Below, one piece after another: positions 25,045 through 32,785 of a DNA stretch of 41,058 nt. The notes beneath the pieces were generated by a model. The model worked only from the letters and a program-made list of their open reading frames with translations. It was not told the DNA's origin and searched no databases. The number at the start of each line of letters is the position of its first letter. The first letter of the stretch is position 1. Position numbers and translations under genes: made by a program. This DNA comes from Hermodarchaeum sp048939595 (GTDB taxonomy: Archaea > Asgardarchaeota > Hermodarchaeia > Hermodarchaeales > Hermodarchaeaceae): the NCBI GenBank assembly GCA_048939595.1, contig JBHLPI010000010.1, positions 1 to 41,058 of the forward strand, given 5' to 3'.

Positions 25045-26418
25045 GTGAGGCAACTTAAGAGCCGTGGCTCAACGAAGCGAGTAAAACTCGTGAAGAAAGT
25101 CCGCAAAGTCGCACCCTATCTAGCCCCTGTGGTGGATGGCGTCGAAGCCGCCCAGGACCTAGATGTCACAATGCAGACCCTGTCACCTGACTCCAGCCAG
25201 ACCCGATGTCTCGTCTGCAAGGGTGGAAAGATGCTCTGTGGCAAGTCTTCTTGCCCCCTCCTGCACCGGCTTTACTCTTTTTTGAAAGTCAAACCCCTAC
25301 TTGACAAGACAGATCTTGAGGGATCATCACCGCCAGGGGTCTTCGTGGGGCGCTTTGGATGGCCCAAAGTGTACGCAGGCCCCTTGGTCCCACCCATTAT
25401 CGGCGATACCTCCATTTACGATTCTCCCGAAGATTGGATGTATTTGGACCTCAACCAAATCCTCGAATACCGCTACTCTTTGGTTCGTGGCATGCACCGG
25501 GTCAGCGTCTTTGAACCTGAACAATCTGGACGGATCATTGATGACACCCGGGACATGACTCTGTCCTCAGGTCCAGTGGAAACTGAAGTCGTATTCAAGA
25601 AACGCCCCCGTCATCCACTACGACTTGAGTCCGAAGTTCAGCCCATGGGTCCATCAGCGATGCTTGAACAATTTGTTTTAGGCACCATGAAAGGGCATAA
25701 ACGGCTTGAACGAGCCTATGAGGATCGGGACCTTAAAGCCGCACCAGCTATTGTTGATCTTTACAATAATGATGTGAATCTCACCAAGATTACTCGTGCT
25801 TTTAGTATGGGTTCATTCGGTATCGGACCAAACCGACGGATGGTCCCTACCAGATGGAGTATCACTGCTGTTGACAGTACCGTCGGACGCCATTATCGTG
25901 TTCAAGTCAAAGAACACCCTTTCATCAACGAGTACCGAATCTATGAGCACAACTTCTTAGGGGACCACTTTAAAATTCTCATGAGCCCTGAGGCCTGGAG
26001 TTATGAACTGGTTGAAGCCTGGTTCCCAGGAACATCCTGGAACCCGTCAGGTCGCCATGTGGGCATCTGTAGCGATTGGGAACCCTACAAGGGGCGAACC
26101 AAGTATGCTTCGATAGGGGGCTGTTATTATGCTGTCCGAGCCATGACGACCGAACACCTTGCCAAGGAGCGCCGCCAAGCATCAGTTGTCGTCCTTCGTG
26201 AATCCCGACCTAGCCACCTCATGCCATTGGGCGTATGGAAGTGTCGTGAAATCGTACGAGAAGCACTACAACAGCCTTATTTACGATTCGATACTCGTGA
26301 GGAAGCGATTCAGTATATGATGTCGGGATTTCGAATTGACTTGAAATCCTGGATTGATGGAGGAAGCTTACTAGCCCGGCAACTCTATCAGCGCCGATTA
26401 ACAGATTTTGTTCATTAA
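25045..26418 (+). CDS. nreA: Archaeal Nre-family DNA repair protein NreA
   Basis: NreA is an archaea-specific, PCNA-associated protein implicated in repair of DNA damage such as that from mitomycin C. The 457-residue protein has an N-terminal four-cysteine zinc finger, C55-x2-C58-x6-C65-x4-C70, in CLVCKGGKMLC and the following CGKSSC segment. The conserved core includes GVFVGRFGWPKVYAGPLVPP, WMYLDLNQILEYRYSLVRG, and YASIGGCYYAVR. The C-terminus QRRLTDFV (449-456) matches a PCNA-interacting (PIP) box, Q-x-x-L-x-x-F. GTG 25045 is the start; no in-frame ATG precedes the conserved region. The basic N-terminal leader (KSRGSTKRVKLVKK) may bind DNA. The UbiA gene follows after 45 bases on the same strand. 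Confidence 0.95.
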   Translation: MRQLKSRGSTKRVKLVKKVRKVAPYLAPVVDGVEAAQDLDVTMQTLSPDSSQTRCLVCKGGKMLCGKSSCPLLHRLYSFLKVKPLLDKTDLEGSSPPGVFVGRFGWPKVYAGPLVPPIIGDTSIYDSPEDWMYLDLNQILEYRYSLVRGMHRVSVFEPEQSGRIIDDTRDMTLSSGPVETEVVFKKRPRHPLRLESEVQPMGPSAMLEQFVLGTMKGHKRLERAYEDRDLKAAPAIVDLYNNDVNLTKITRAFSMGSFGIGPNRRMVPTRWSITAVDSTVGRHYRVQVKEHPFINEYRIYEHNFLGDHFKILMSPEAWSYELVEAWFPGTSWNPSGRHVGICSDWEPYKGRTKYASIGGCYYAVRAMTTEHLAKERRQASVVVLRESRPSHLMPLGVWKCREIVREALQQPYLRFDTREEAIQYMMSGFRIDLKSWIDGGSLLARQLYQRRLTDFVH

Positions 26419-26463
26419 CATTGTAGGATAACGGTTATTTGGAGACCCTTCGATAGGTTCTGT

Positions 26464-27306
26464 GTGACCCAAACTGCCTTAACACTAATCAAAGTCAGTC
26501 GACCCCTAGGATGGCTAGTTGCCCCGCTGGTCTTCCTGTTGGGATTAACGGCCTTTGGAAGCCCGGTAACTCCCCTGGCCATTGTCCAAATGATATTGTT
26601 GTCAGTGCCTTATTGTGTATTGTTGTATGGTACCAATGATCGGTACGATTATGAAGCGGACAAGCTCAACCCACGAAAACCTATGCGTGATTCAGTTGAG
26701 ATAGAAACTCGGGTGTTTCCGCTTGTAAAAACGCTTACCCTTTTTGTCGCAGTCCTGTTAATGATTAGTGCGGGTCTGACGTTGAATCCCACAAACATTT
26801 TCGCGATGGGTATTCTCCTGTTCTTCTCCTTCTTCTATTCCGCCCCACCGTTACGATTCAAGCAGTGGCCTCCGATGGATTCGGTGTCTAATGGAATACT
26901 TTACTTCTATGCACCAGTCATATTAGGCGCAAGTTTTGGTGCAACAATTTTTCAAATACCCATTCAAGTTTATTTCATCACAGCTGGTGTCATGGGGATT
27001 CATTCGTTTAGCACAATCATGGATTACAGTGCCGATAAGCTGGTTGAAGAAAGAACTTTTGCAACAGTGTATGGTAAACGAGGGGCCGCATTTTTCACCG
27101 TTTGCGTCTTTGTAGTTGCTTATTTCTTTTCAGGATTCCAAGGCATGATTGTTGGTTACTATCTGCTCTTTTGCGTGATACTCGCGGCTCTAATAATCTT
27201 GGTGCCGTCAGAAAAATGGGCTCAGTATTTTTTCTATACGATAGGTATAGGATTTGGTGTTGTGGCTGTGTTCGAAGTGTTTCGATACCTAATGTACTTC
27301 TATTGA
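26464..27306 (+). CDS. UbiA-family membrane prenyltransferase
   Basis: A 280-residue protein with about eight to nine membrane helices and both UbiA aspartate-rich motifs: N-D-x-x-D-x-x-x-D at 58-66 (TNDRYDYEADKLNPRKP) and D-x-x-x-D at 187-191 (MDYSADKLVEERTFATVYG). YSAPPLRFK between them is also typical. These sites bind Mg-diphosphate of an isoprenoid donor. The acceptor could be a lipid (as in digeranylgeranylglyceryl phosphate synthase), a quinone ring or a carotenoid (lycopene elongase type); NDRYDYEADKLNPRK looks closest to the carotenoid elongase branch by memory, but this is uncertain. The start is GTG 26464. It may be cotranscribed with nreA. The convergent ferritin-like gene ends 13 bases away. 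Confidence 0.9.
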   Translation: MTQTALTLIKVSRPLGWLVAPLVFLLGLTAFGSPVTPLAIVQMILLSVPYCVLLYGTNDRYDYEADKLNPRKPMRDSVEIETRVFPLVKTLTLFVAVLLMISAGLTLNPTNIFAMGILLFFSFFYSAPPLRFKQWPPMDSVSNGILYFYAPVILGASFGATIFQIPIQVYFITAGVMGIHSFSTIMDYSADKLVEERTFATVYGKRGAAFFTVCVFVVAYFFSGFQGMIVGYYLLFCVILAALIILVPSEKWAQYFFYTIGIGFGVVAVFEVFRYLMYFY

Positions 27307-27319
27307 AAAGAAGGAGACT

Positions 27320-27796
27320 TTATCCACCAGGTCCGCCATGCCATGGGACATCTTTCCAAGTAAGGTCCCAGAGATCTTCTTCAGTAAGAGTTTCTTTTTC
27401 GAATACGAGTGTGTAAAGCTGGGTTAGGAGCTTATGGTGGCGTTTTTCATCATCGAAAATGTATTCGAGTACTTGTTTGGATCCAGGATCTTCCATTTTC
27501 GGAATGAGAGCTTTGTAGGTTCTGATAGCCTCAGCTTCTAGTTCGATATGGGTTTTGATGTCTTTGCCGAGTTCATCGCGTTTGGATTCATCAATGAACG
27601 GTGTTTTTGACTCGAGTCGTGCAACGATGGCGTTGAGCAAGAGCGCATGTTTATTTGAGTCAATGGCAATGGCCTGGATGAGATTTTTGACCAGCTGGTT
27701 TCGAGTATCCTTTACACTCTTTTGGGCCATTCGCACGATTTTCGCCTCGAGTGCGATTTGTGCTTTGAGGAAAGTCTTGAGTTGATCCTTATCCAT
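27320..27796 (-). CDS. Ferritin-like (rubrerythrin-related) protein
   Basis: A 158-residue protein predicted to be almost wholly helical, with a four-helix ferritin-like pattern. Possible diiron ligands are E17 in QIALEAKIVRMAQ, D46/H50 in AIDSNKHALLL, E85-E89 in HIELEAEAIRTY and E117 with H120 or H121 in FDDEKRHHKLL. The D/E-E-x-x-H spacing repeats as expected for rubrerythrin-type sites. No rubredoxin domain is present. It may handle peroxide or store iron; the C-terminal tail WKDVPWHGGPGG is unusual. The gene is divergent from the radical SAM gene, with a 134-base region between them. Confidence 0.8.
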   Translation of the reverse strand: MDKDQLKTFLKAQIALEAKIVRMAQKSVKDTRNQLVKNLIQAIAIDSNKHALLLNAIVARLESKTPFIDESKRDELGKDIKTHIELEAEAIRTYKALIPKMEDPGSKQVLEYIFDDEKRHHKLLTQLYTLVFEKETLTEEDLWDLTWKDVPWHGGPGG

Positions 27797-27890
27797 TAGA
27801 GGTCACCGTCGCCCACTTCTTCGTCCTTCCTTTTCTGTGTTGTTATTTTCTTAAGTTACCCAATACTCACTTTTCTTAGTGGGGTCCAAG

Positions 27891-27902
27891 TTTTTATTAT
27901 AG
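27891..27902 (+). promoter_or_regulatory. TATA element of the radical SAM gene
   Basis: TTTTTATTATAG lies 29-40 bases before the GTG at 27931. A start about 25 bases downstream leaves almost no leader, so the message would be leaderless or nearly so; no Shine-Dalgarno is seen before the GTG. Position and composition support it; no experiment is implied. Confidence 0.5.
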
Positions 27903-27930
27903 GCGCGGGCACATGAACTCTTGATAAAAC

Positions 27931-28761
27931 GTGTCTCCTCAACTCAAAATTACTAAGGTCACTGCGAAAAGTATTCTAAATCCCAGTCGAATAAGCGGAG
28001 TGACCTACGCTATTAACCCATATGTAGGCTGCCAGCATGCTTGCGCGTATTGTTTTGCCCGATTTATGACGCGATATACAGGGCATCAGGGAGAAGAGTG
28101 GGGGTGCTTTGTTGATATTAAGATAAATGCACCTCGTGTGTTACAACAACAGCTCCGGCGTCGAAGAAAATCATCTAAGGAACCTGTGCTTTTCTCAAGC
28201 GTAACGGATGCTTATCAACCGCTTGAACGGCGATATGAAGTAACGAGAAAATGTCTTGGAATCTTGACGCGACACGAGTTTCCCATTTCAATTCTTACTA
28301 AATCGGATTTGGTGCTTCGAGATGTCGATTTACTCGGGCAGCATTCAGAAAACGAAGTAGGCATGACCATTATTACTCTCGATGAAAAAACACGGCGTGC
28401 TTTTGAGTCAGGCGCAGTCTCCAGTAATCGCCGATTGGATGCCTTACGTGAAATGAGTGGCCAAGGTATCCGAACCTATGGATTTGTTGGACCAATAATC
28501 CCAGAACTAAGCACAGTCCATCTCGAGGAGTTGATTCGTAATCTTGCCGAATGTGGGGTTTCCTATGCGTTATTCGATCGATTGAATATAAAATACGGGA
28601 ATCGCCCAGTGGTTGAAGAGGTTCTTCGAACCAATTTTGGGGGTCAAGCTAAGACCATCCTTGAGGCGCTTCAAGCGGGAAGCCTGTACTATGATACTAT
28701 TCGTGAACAAATTCGGGAGTATGCATGCCAGTATGGATTAGAGACGGATATCATCTTCTAG
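27931..28761 (+). CDS. Radical SAM protein, SplB-like (COG1533 type)
   Basis: A 276-residue radical SAM enzyme. The [4Fe-4S] motif C34-x3-C38-x2-C41 lies in GCQHACAYCFARFM. The preceding SGVTYAINPYVGC and the following VLFSSVTDAYQPLERRYEVTRKC and ISILTKSDLVLRDVDLL are typical of the spore-photoproduct-lyase-related family widespread in archaea and bacteria. The partial barrel continues with GMTIITLDEKTRR and TYGFVGPIIPEL. Most members have no proven substrate, and DNA repair is only suggested by distant similarity to SplB. The GTG at 27931 is used, with a TATA element close by. It converges with the winged-helix gene after six bases. Confidence 0.9.
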   Translation: MSPQLKITKVTAKSILNPSRISGVTYAINPYVGCQHACAYCFARFMTRYTGHQGEEWGCFVDIKINAPRVLQQQLRRRRKSSKEPVLFSSVTDAYQPLERRYEVTRKCLGILTRHEFPISILTKSDLVLRDVDLLGQHSENEVGMTIITLDEKTRRAFESGAVSSNRRLDALREMSGQGIRTYGFVGPIIPELSTVHLEELIRNLAECGVSYALFDRLNIKYGNRPVVEEVLRTNFGGQAKTILEALQAGSLYYDTIREQIREYACQYGLETDIIF

Positions 28762-28767
28762 TGTCGA

Positions 28768-29031
28768 TTACACATCGAGGGGTTCTTCGACTTCGGGTGC
28801 CCACCACAACCAAGTCTTCCGTTTGATACTCAGTTTACCATGGATTTTGCCTTCCTGTCGAAGTTGGTTGAGTAATCGGCTCGGGGAATCGGGACAACCT
28901 ATCTCATGGAATAACCGCGTCACTTCAAAGGTGGTCATGGGTCGCTTTGCGTCGCTGAGAATCATCTCAACAGCTAGTGCAGATTGCGATTCTTTCGTTT
29001 TGGACCTTGTAACTGGTTTTTCTTCAGCCAT
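28768..29031 (-). CDS. Small winged-helix-like DNA-binding protein
   Basis: A protein of about 87 residues. A charged N-terminal tail is followed by ALAVEMILSDAKRPMTTFEVTRLFHEIG, SPSRLLNQLRQEGKIHGKL and the basic-aromatic wing KRKTWLWWAPEVEEP. The order helix, helix-turn-helix, wing fits a small winged-helix fold of the kind common among archaeal regulators; a family name cannot be given. The ATG at 29031 gives MAEEKP; a TTG at 29040 is the alternative. It could bind DNA or be a stand-alone adaptor. It lies six bases from the convergent radical SAM gene. Confidence 0.65.
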   Translation of the reverse strand: MAEEKPVTRSKTKESQSALAVEMILSDAKRPMTTFEVTRLFHEIGCPDSPSRLLNQLRQEGKIHGKLSIKRKTWLWWAPEVEEPLDV

Positions 29032-29130
29032 CGCAATCAATCTCGCAAGAATATCAACTGAGATAGAAAAAAGAAGAGTGGCGGGGGCATAAAAATCCCC
29101 GTTATGAATCGTAGAATAGACGTGAAAACC

Positions 29131-29604
29131 TTAGATTGTCTTAAGATCCTCTTCAATCATTTCGCGGGTCTCTTTGTCTTCAACATCAGCCAAAGCTTTC
29201 TGGGCAAACTTTAGGTACTTTTCCTTATTTTTTGTATCGCCTTTTATTGCATAGCCACGAGCCAGTGCTTCATAGGCATAAGCGAGGTCCCAGTCTTTGA
29301 CGCCTTCCTTTTCACAGATATCGAGATAGGTTTTTCCATAGTGAACAGCACGATCTCCGTCGCCGAGGACAGCATACACGCGTGAGAGCTGCCAGTCACC
29401 TCGACCAAGATTAATAGGGGTTGCGTCCCATCCGTTTTTGACACGAATACCCCAGTGGTATCTTGAAGCGTGGGAGGAGTTAACCATGGAATCTTTTTCT
29501 TCATCAGTGAGTTTTTCCTTGTCTAAGTAATTCCAGGTGTTGTTGAAAAGATCCACCGCCATTTTTCGGTGCCATTTTTCTAGAGAGAGTTTATCATCTG
29601 CCAT
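29131..29604 (-). CDS. Conserved TPR-like helical protein
   Basis: A 157-residue helical protein. It opens with LSLEKWHRKMAVDLFNNTWNYL, contains SSHASRYHWGIR and GRGDWQLSRVYAVLGDGDRAV, and ends with two tetratricopeptide-like helix pairs (YGKTYLDICEKEG, DLAYAYEALARGYAIKGDTK and KEKYLKFAQKAL). This pattern with the early tryptophan/histidine segment is found in small conserved proteins of bacteria and archaea with no known function. A strong Shine-Dalgarno (GGAGG) precedes the ATG at 29604, so expression may be high. The TPR part suggests protein binding. It stands alone, with unrelated neighbours. Confidence 0.75.
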   Translation of the reverse strand: MADDKLSLEKWHRKMAVDLFNNTWNYLDKEKLTDEEKDSMVNSSHASRYHWGIRVKNGWDATPINLGRGDWQLSRVYAVLGDGDRAVHYGKTYLDICEKEGVKDWDLAYAYEALARGYAIKGDTKNKEKYLKFAQKALADVEDKETREMIEEDLKTI

Positions 29605-29861
29605 ATTCTTTAGCCTCCTGTTTTTTTAGTCAGGATAATTTAGGTGCACTTAAAAATGCTTAGGGTTTTCCTAGCAAATCAGTTTCTTTCAGCCTCCACT
29701 GATAAAAATGAGCAAAGATTAGTAAAAACGTAGCAAAGAAAAAGGAGTCGAAATTCTTATTCGGTACCACGCGAACTCTAAATGGGAAAAGCATAGACTC
29801 CATATTAGAGCCTTTGCATGGGAGTTCATGAGAAGCGAGAAGCCGGTGGAAACCAGAGAAA

Positions 29862-30629
29862 ATGATCAAAGCCATCTTTATCGTCCTCAACGGCGCGTAC
29901 GCATTTTCCAAGCAGTACACCGACCAAATCGATCCTCACATGCTCTCGGGACTACTAACGGCCTTCCGTGTCTCCTCAAAGGAATTCGCCACCGGTGAAT
30001 TCCGACAAGCAAAATTTGAGGGTTCAGAAGTCCTTGTCGATGGGCTCACTGAACGCCCGAATGACTTCGTAGCGATTTTTGCTACACCAGAAGAGAGAGC
30101 CAACGATTTAACGAATTTAATGGCCCTCATCAAAACCGCATTCATCAGCAATTATGGCGAACGCATCCACACATGGAATAGTCTGCAAGGCCCATTTTCA
30201 GATTTTGAGCCCACCATTGATCAACTCATTGCCGGGTGTATCTGGTGTGATACCGAAGAAGTGCTGGAGCCGCCAAAAATCACCTTCACTACCGACTTGA
30301 TTCCTCCTTCTGAAACCGTACGACGGGGCAGCGCACTCAACCTCAAATACTACGTTCATAACAGTAGCAGCCAATCAGTTAACTTGACCGCCATCGTCAA
30401 CGCTATCCCTCATTTGTTCGAGCTTGACGGATTAACCAAGAATATCATACTCCGAGGTACTGCCTTTCTCCGAAATCGTCTACTTAAGCCGGCTGAAGCT
30501 CACGAATCCATCATCCCCGTTAGGGCGAGACGTATTGGGCATACAGATGTGGCACCTATTCTTTTTATTACACAAGGAACTAATGCATTTTCCGTCTTGG
30601 GCGAAAACCGAGAAATCGATATCATCTGA
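29862..30629 (+). CDS. Longin-like domain protein with C-terminal beta-sandwich domain
   Basis: A 255-residue protein. The N-terminal about 125 residues start MIKAIFIVLNGAYAFSKQY, with SGLLTAFRVSSKEFATGEF, a strand-rich middle (FVAIFATPEERANDLTNLM) and NYGERIHTWNSLQGPFSDF. The opening strand, helix, strands and closing helices match the small archaeal longin-like or roadblock-like proteins abundant in Asgard genomes, where they relate to GTPase-linked trafficking proteins of eukaryotes. Residues about 138-255 form a beta-rich domain (PPKITFTTDLIPPSETVRRG, LNLKYYVHNSSSQSVN) resembling an Ig-like fold. No signal peptide or membrane segment is seen, so it is cytoplasmic. The longin call rests on recalled pattern only. 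A tiny membrane protein follows after 57 bases. Confidence 0.7.
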   Translation: MIKAIFIVLNGAYAFSKQYTDQIDPHMLSGLLTAFRVSSKEFATGEFRQAKFEGSEVLVDGLTERPNDFVAIFATPEERANDLTNLMALIKTAFISNYGERIHTWNSLQGPFSDFEPTIDQLIAGCIWCDTEEVLEPPKITFTTDLIPPSETVRRGSALNLKYYVHNSSSQSVNLTAIVNAIPHLFELDGLTKNIILRGTAFLRNRLLKPAEAHESIIPVRARRIGHTDVAPILFITQGTNAFSVLGENREIDII

Positions 30630-30686
30630 TTTCTTAGACTTCAACAACGCCTAGGATTTTTTAACTTGAACACCGGATTGTGACAT

Positions 30687-30887
30687 ATGCTCCAGCTCAT
30701 ACTAACGCTTTTTCTCATTATTGGTATTGGTGTTTTGGCAGTCATACTGGTTAAAATTCGGTACCAGTTATGCGAAAAACTTGTGGTTTTATTTTCCCCG
30801 TTTGTGTGGCTAGGAATGACGTTATTGAAATGGTTTTGGCGCGAACCCAAACGATACAAGGAGTCCCGTGGAGCAAAATCAAGCTAG
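30687..30887 (+). CDS. Small membrane protein (66 residues)
   Basis: A 66-residue protein with an N-terminal hydrophobic helix (about 1-24, LILTLFLIIGIGVLAVILV), a short polar stretch with a basic residue and one cysteine, a second hydrophobic segment (about 32-51) and a basic tail KRYKESRGAKSS. This fits a two-helix membrane protein with its tail in the cytoplasm. No family is recognised. It follows the longin-like gene by 57 bases on the same strand and could be its membrane partner. An overlapping leftward frame is less convincing because it lacks this clear hydrophobic pattern. Confidence 0.5.
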   Translation: MLQLILTLFLIIGIGVLAVILVKIRYQLCEKLVVLFSPFVWLGMTLLKWFWREPKRYKESRGAKSS

Positions 30888-31038
30888 TCTGTAATCAGCA
30901 CAACCATGTGTACCGAGTCAGAAATGCAAGTGAATTCTGAAAAGTCGGGGTGAGGTTTTATACCTTGATTATGACCTTTTGAAAAACAGCTTAGGATCTT
31001 CTAAAGTCCGCCGTATAAGGGTCTCATTCAAGAATGGC

Positions 31039-31272
31039 TCATGAGATGTTTCTTCTCTCCCTTATACACGCATGACATAGAATCAACGTGCAGCCTTCTT
31101 GCTCAGAACGGTATTCTCGACACTCTTTTTCAGATTTGCAATCATCACAAATTGTCACATTACCAGGAATAAAGATTGCCGAGTAATGCCTACGTCTCTC
31201 ATTTATAGGCAAGACTTCGAATAATTGCGCCTCTTCCGACTTAGCTCTAGATCCTAATACCTTCCACTCCAC
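31039..31272 (-). CDS. Small cysteine-rich, probably zinc-binding protein
   Basis: A 77-residue protein with six cysteines at 42, 45, 51, 61, 66 and 69, arranged as CDDC (42-45) and CHAC (66-69) with two more between. This suggests a zinc-binding knuckle pair. The start is GTG 31272, with no Shine-Dalgarno; a T-rich TATA-like stretch (31291-31301 read leftward) lies at the distance expected for a leaderless message. Function is unknown; such proteins may bind nucleic acid or protein. It lies in the gap between the longin region and the hydrogenase operon. Confidence 0.45.
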   Translation of the reverse strand: MEWKVLGSRAKSEEAQLFEVLPINERRRHYSAIFIPGNVTICDDCKSEKECREYRSEQEGCTLILCHACIRERRNIS

Positions 31273-31396
31273 ACTGAAATTCGATAGGGAAAATAAAAAC
31301 GATTACGCAAAATGCTTTTTTAGGCTACAAATTTTACGAAATCTTCAAATTGAACTGAGGCGGGCATTTAACAGAAATTCAAGCACATGAAGACTT

Positions 31397-32785
31397 CTAA
31401 GGAACCTGACCATCATCCCGCACCAACTCAAGCATATGCACCGAACAGCTAATACAAGGGTCATAGGCTCGGACGAGGGGCTCTAAGCATCTCGAGACTG
31501 TTTTGTGGCTTTCTGGCGGGGGCTTGAGGAGTTCGGGGAGGAGTTCTTGGGCTTTGGCTTGGATGGCGTTTTCGATGGTGCGGACGTTTTGTCCGGTGGC
31601 GATCAGGCAGTTGACTTTGGTGATGATGCCGTCGTCGTTGGTCCAGTAGTTGTGGAAGAGAGTGCCACGGGGAGCTTCGACGACGCCGACGCCTTCGCCG
31701 GCGCGGGGTTCGGTGGGGATGCGGTAGTTGTCTTCTTGGAGAGTGGAGTCTTCGATGAGGGTGAGGGCTTGTTCGACGGAGCTGACGAGTTCAGCTGAGC
31801 GGGCGAGGTTGTAGGCGATGGGGTCGTGGACGGGTTTGCCGCCAAAGAGTTCGTAGAGTTGGTCGTGATAGTTTTGGGCGAGGTCGCTGGCCATGTGTTT
31901 GACGACGTTGAGTCGGGCGAGGGGACCGACCCGATAGTTGCCTTTGTTGGGTCCGAGGTCTTTGATGAAGGGGTATTTGACGGTGGTATAGGGCATGGCG
32001 TCTTCAGCGATAAATTTGGCATAGTCTTTGGGTGCGAAGTCGTGGAGTTTCCTTCCAGCGGGGGTAATGAAGCGGAGGGTGCCATCATAAATGTCGTGAA
32101 CGCCTTTGTTATGTAGGCCGAGGTAGTAGGTGGGGTTGCTGAGATAATAGCCAACCTTGTTGTCTGCTTGTGGAGCGAGTTTGAAGTAAAGGTCAGCAAT
32201 AGCTTGAGCAGTTTTCAGTGCCTTGGGAGCTTGTTTGGCTAATTTATCACGTTCTTCTTCGGGTAATGGTCCAGCCATTCCCCCTGGGACGGCGGTGCAG
32301 GGATGGATCATGCGTCCTCCAACGGCTTTGATGATGTTTTGGCCGAACATGCGTAATTCGATTCCAGCTTTAGCCAGTTTGGGATCTTTTGCAGCAACTG
32401 CTAGAACATTGGGTGTGTCGGGAGTGAGAAAATCGGGGAGTGCTAGGTATACTTGGTGAAGGGCATGGCTATGGATGTATTCGCCGAAGTTTTCAAGATG
32501 GCGGAGCTTGATAGCTTGTGCTGGCGGGGTGACATCCCAAGCGGCTTCAACCGCTTTAACCGAGCCAAGATGGTGGGCTACGGAGCAAATACCACAGATT
32601 CGTTCAGAGAGTTGAGGAGCATCTTCAGCGGGAATGCCTTCCATGAAGCGTTCGAACATCCGAGGAGATTCGATGATGTGAAAGTGGCATTTGTTGAGTT
32701 TGCCACCGGTGATGTCTAGAGTAATTTTGGCATGACCTTCAAGGCGGGTCATAGGTTCGAATTCGATGTGTTTAGGTTTACTCAT
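31397..32785 (-). CDS. mvhA: F420-non-reducing [NiFe]-hydrogenase large subunit MvhA
   Basis: The catalytic subunit of a group 3c [NiFe]-hydrogenase, splitting H2 in the cytoplasm. The four cysteines that hold the NiFe centre are in RICGICSVAHHLG (C64, C67) and DPCISCSVH (C444, C447). After the final histidine a 12-residue tail (MLELVRDDGQVP) remains, the peptide normally removed by a maturation protease, whose gene is not in this window. The 462-residue length is normal. It is the last gene of the operon and overlaps mvhG by four bases (ATGA). About 31505-32140 uses mostly C-ending codons, unlike the 5' part of the same gene, and creates long but meaningless frames on other strands. Confidence 0.96.
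   Translation of the reverse strand: MSKPKHIEFEPMTRLEGHAKITLDITGGKLNKCHFHIIESPRMFERFMEGIPAEDAPQLSERICGICSVAHHLGSVKAVEAAWDVTPPAQAIKLRHLENFGEYIHSHALHQVYLALPDFLTPDTPNVLAVAAKDPKLAKAGIELRMFGQNIIKAVGGRMIHPCTAVPGGMAGPLPEEERDKLAKQAPKALKTAQAIADLYFKLAPQADNKVGYYLSNPTYYLGLHNKGVHDIYDGTLRFITPAGRKLHDFAPKDYAKFIAEDAMPYTTVKYPFIKDLGPNKGNYRVGPLARLNVVKHMASDLAQNYHDQLYELFGGKPVHDPIAYNLARSAELVSSVEQALTLIEDSTLQEDNYRIPTEPRAGEGVGVVEAPRGTLFHNYWTNDDGIITKVNCLIATGQNVRTIENAIQAKAQELLPELLKPPPESHKTVSRCLEPLVRAYDPCISCSVHMLELVRDDGQVP

Noticed and set aside
31505..32199. Long open frames on both strands inside mvhA
   Set aside because: They are by-products of the C-ending codon bias of mvhA. Their translations are low-complexity (Gly/Val/Asp-rich or Ser/Thr/Pro-rich) and match no family, while the mvhA frame has all catalytic motifs.
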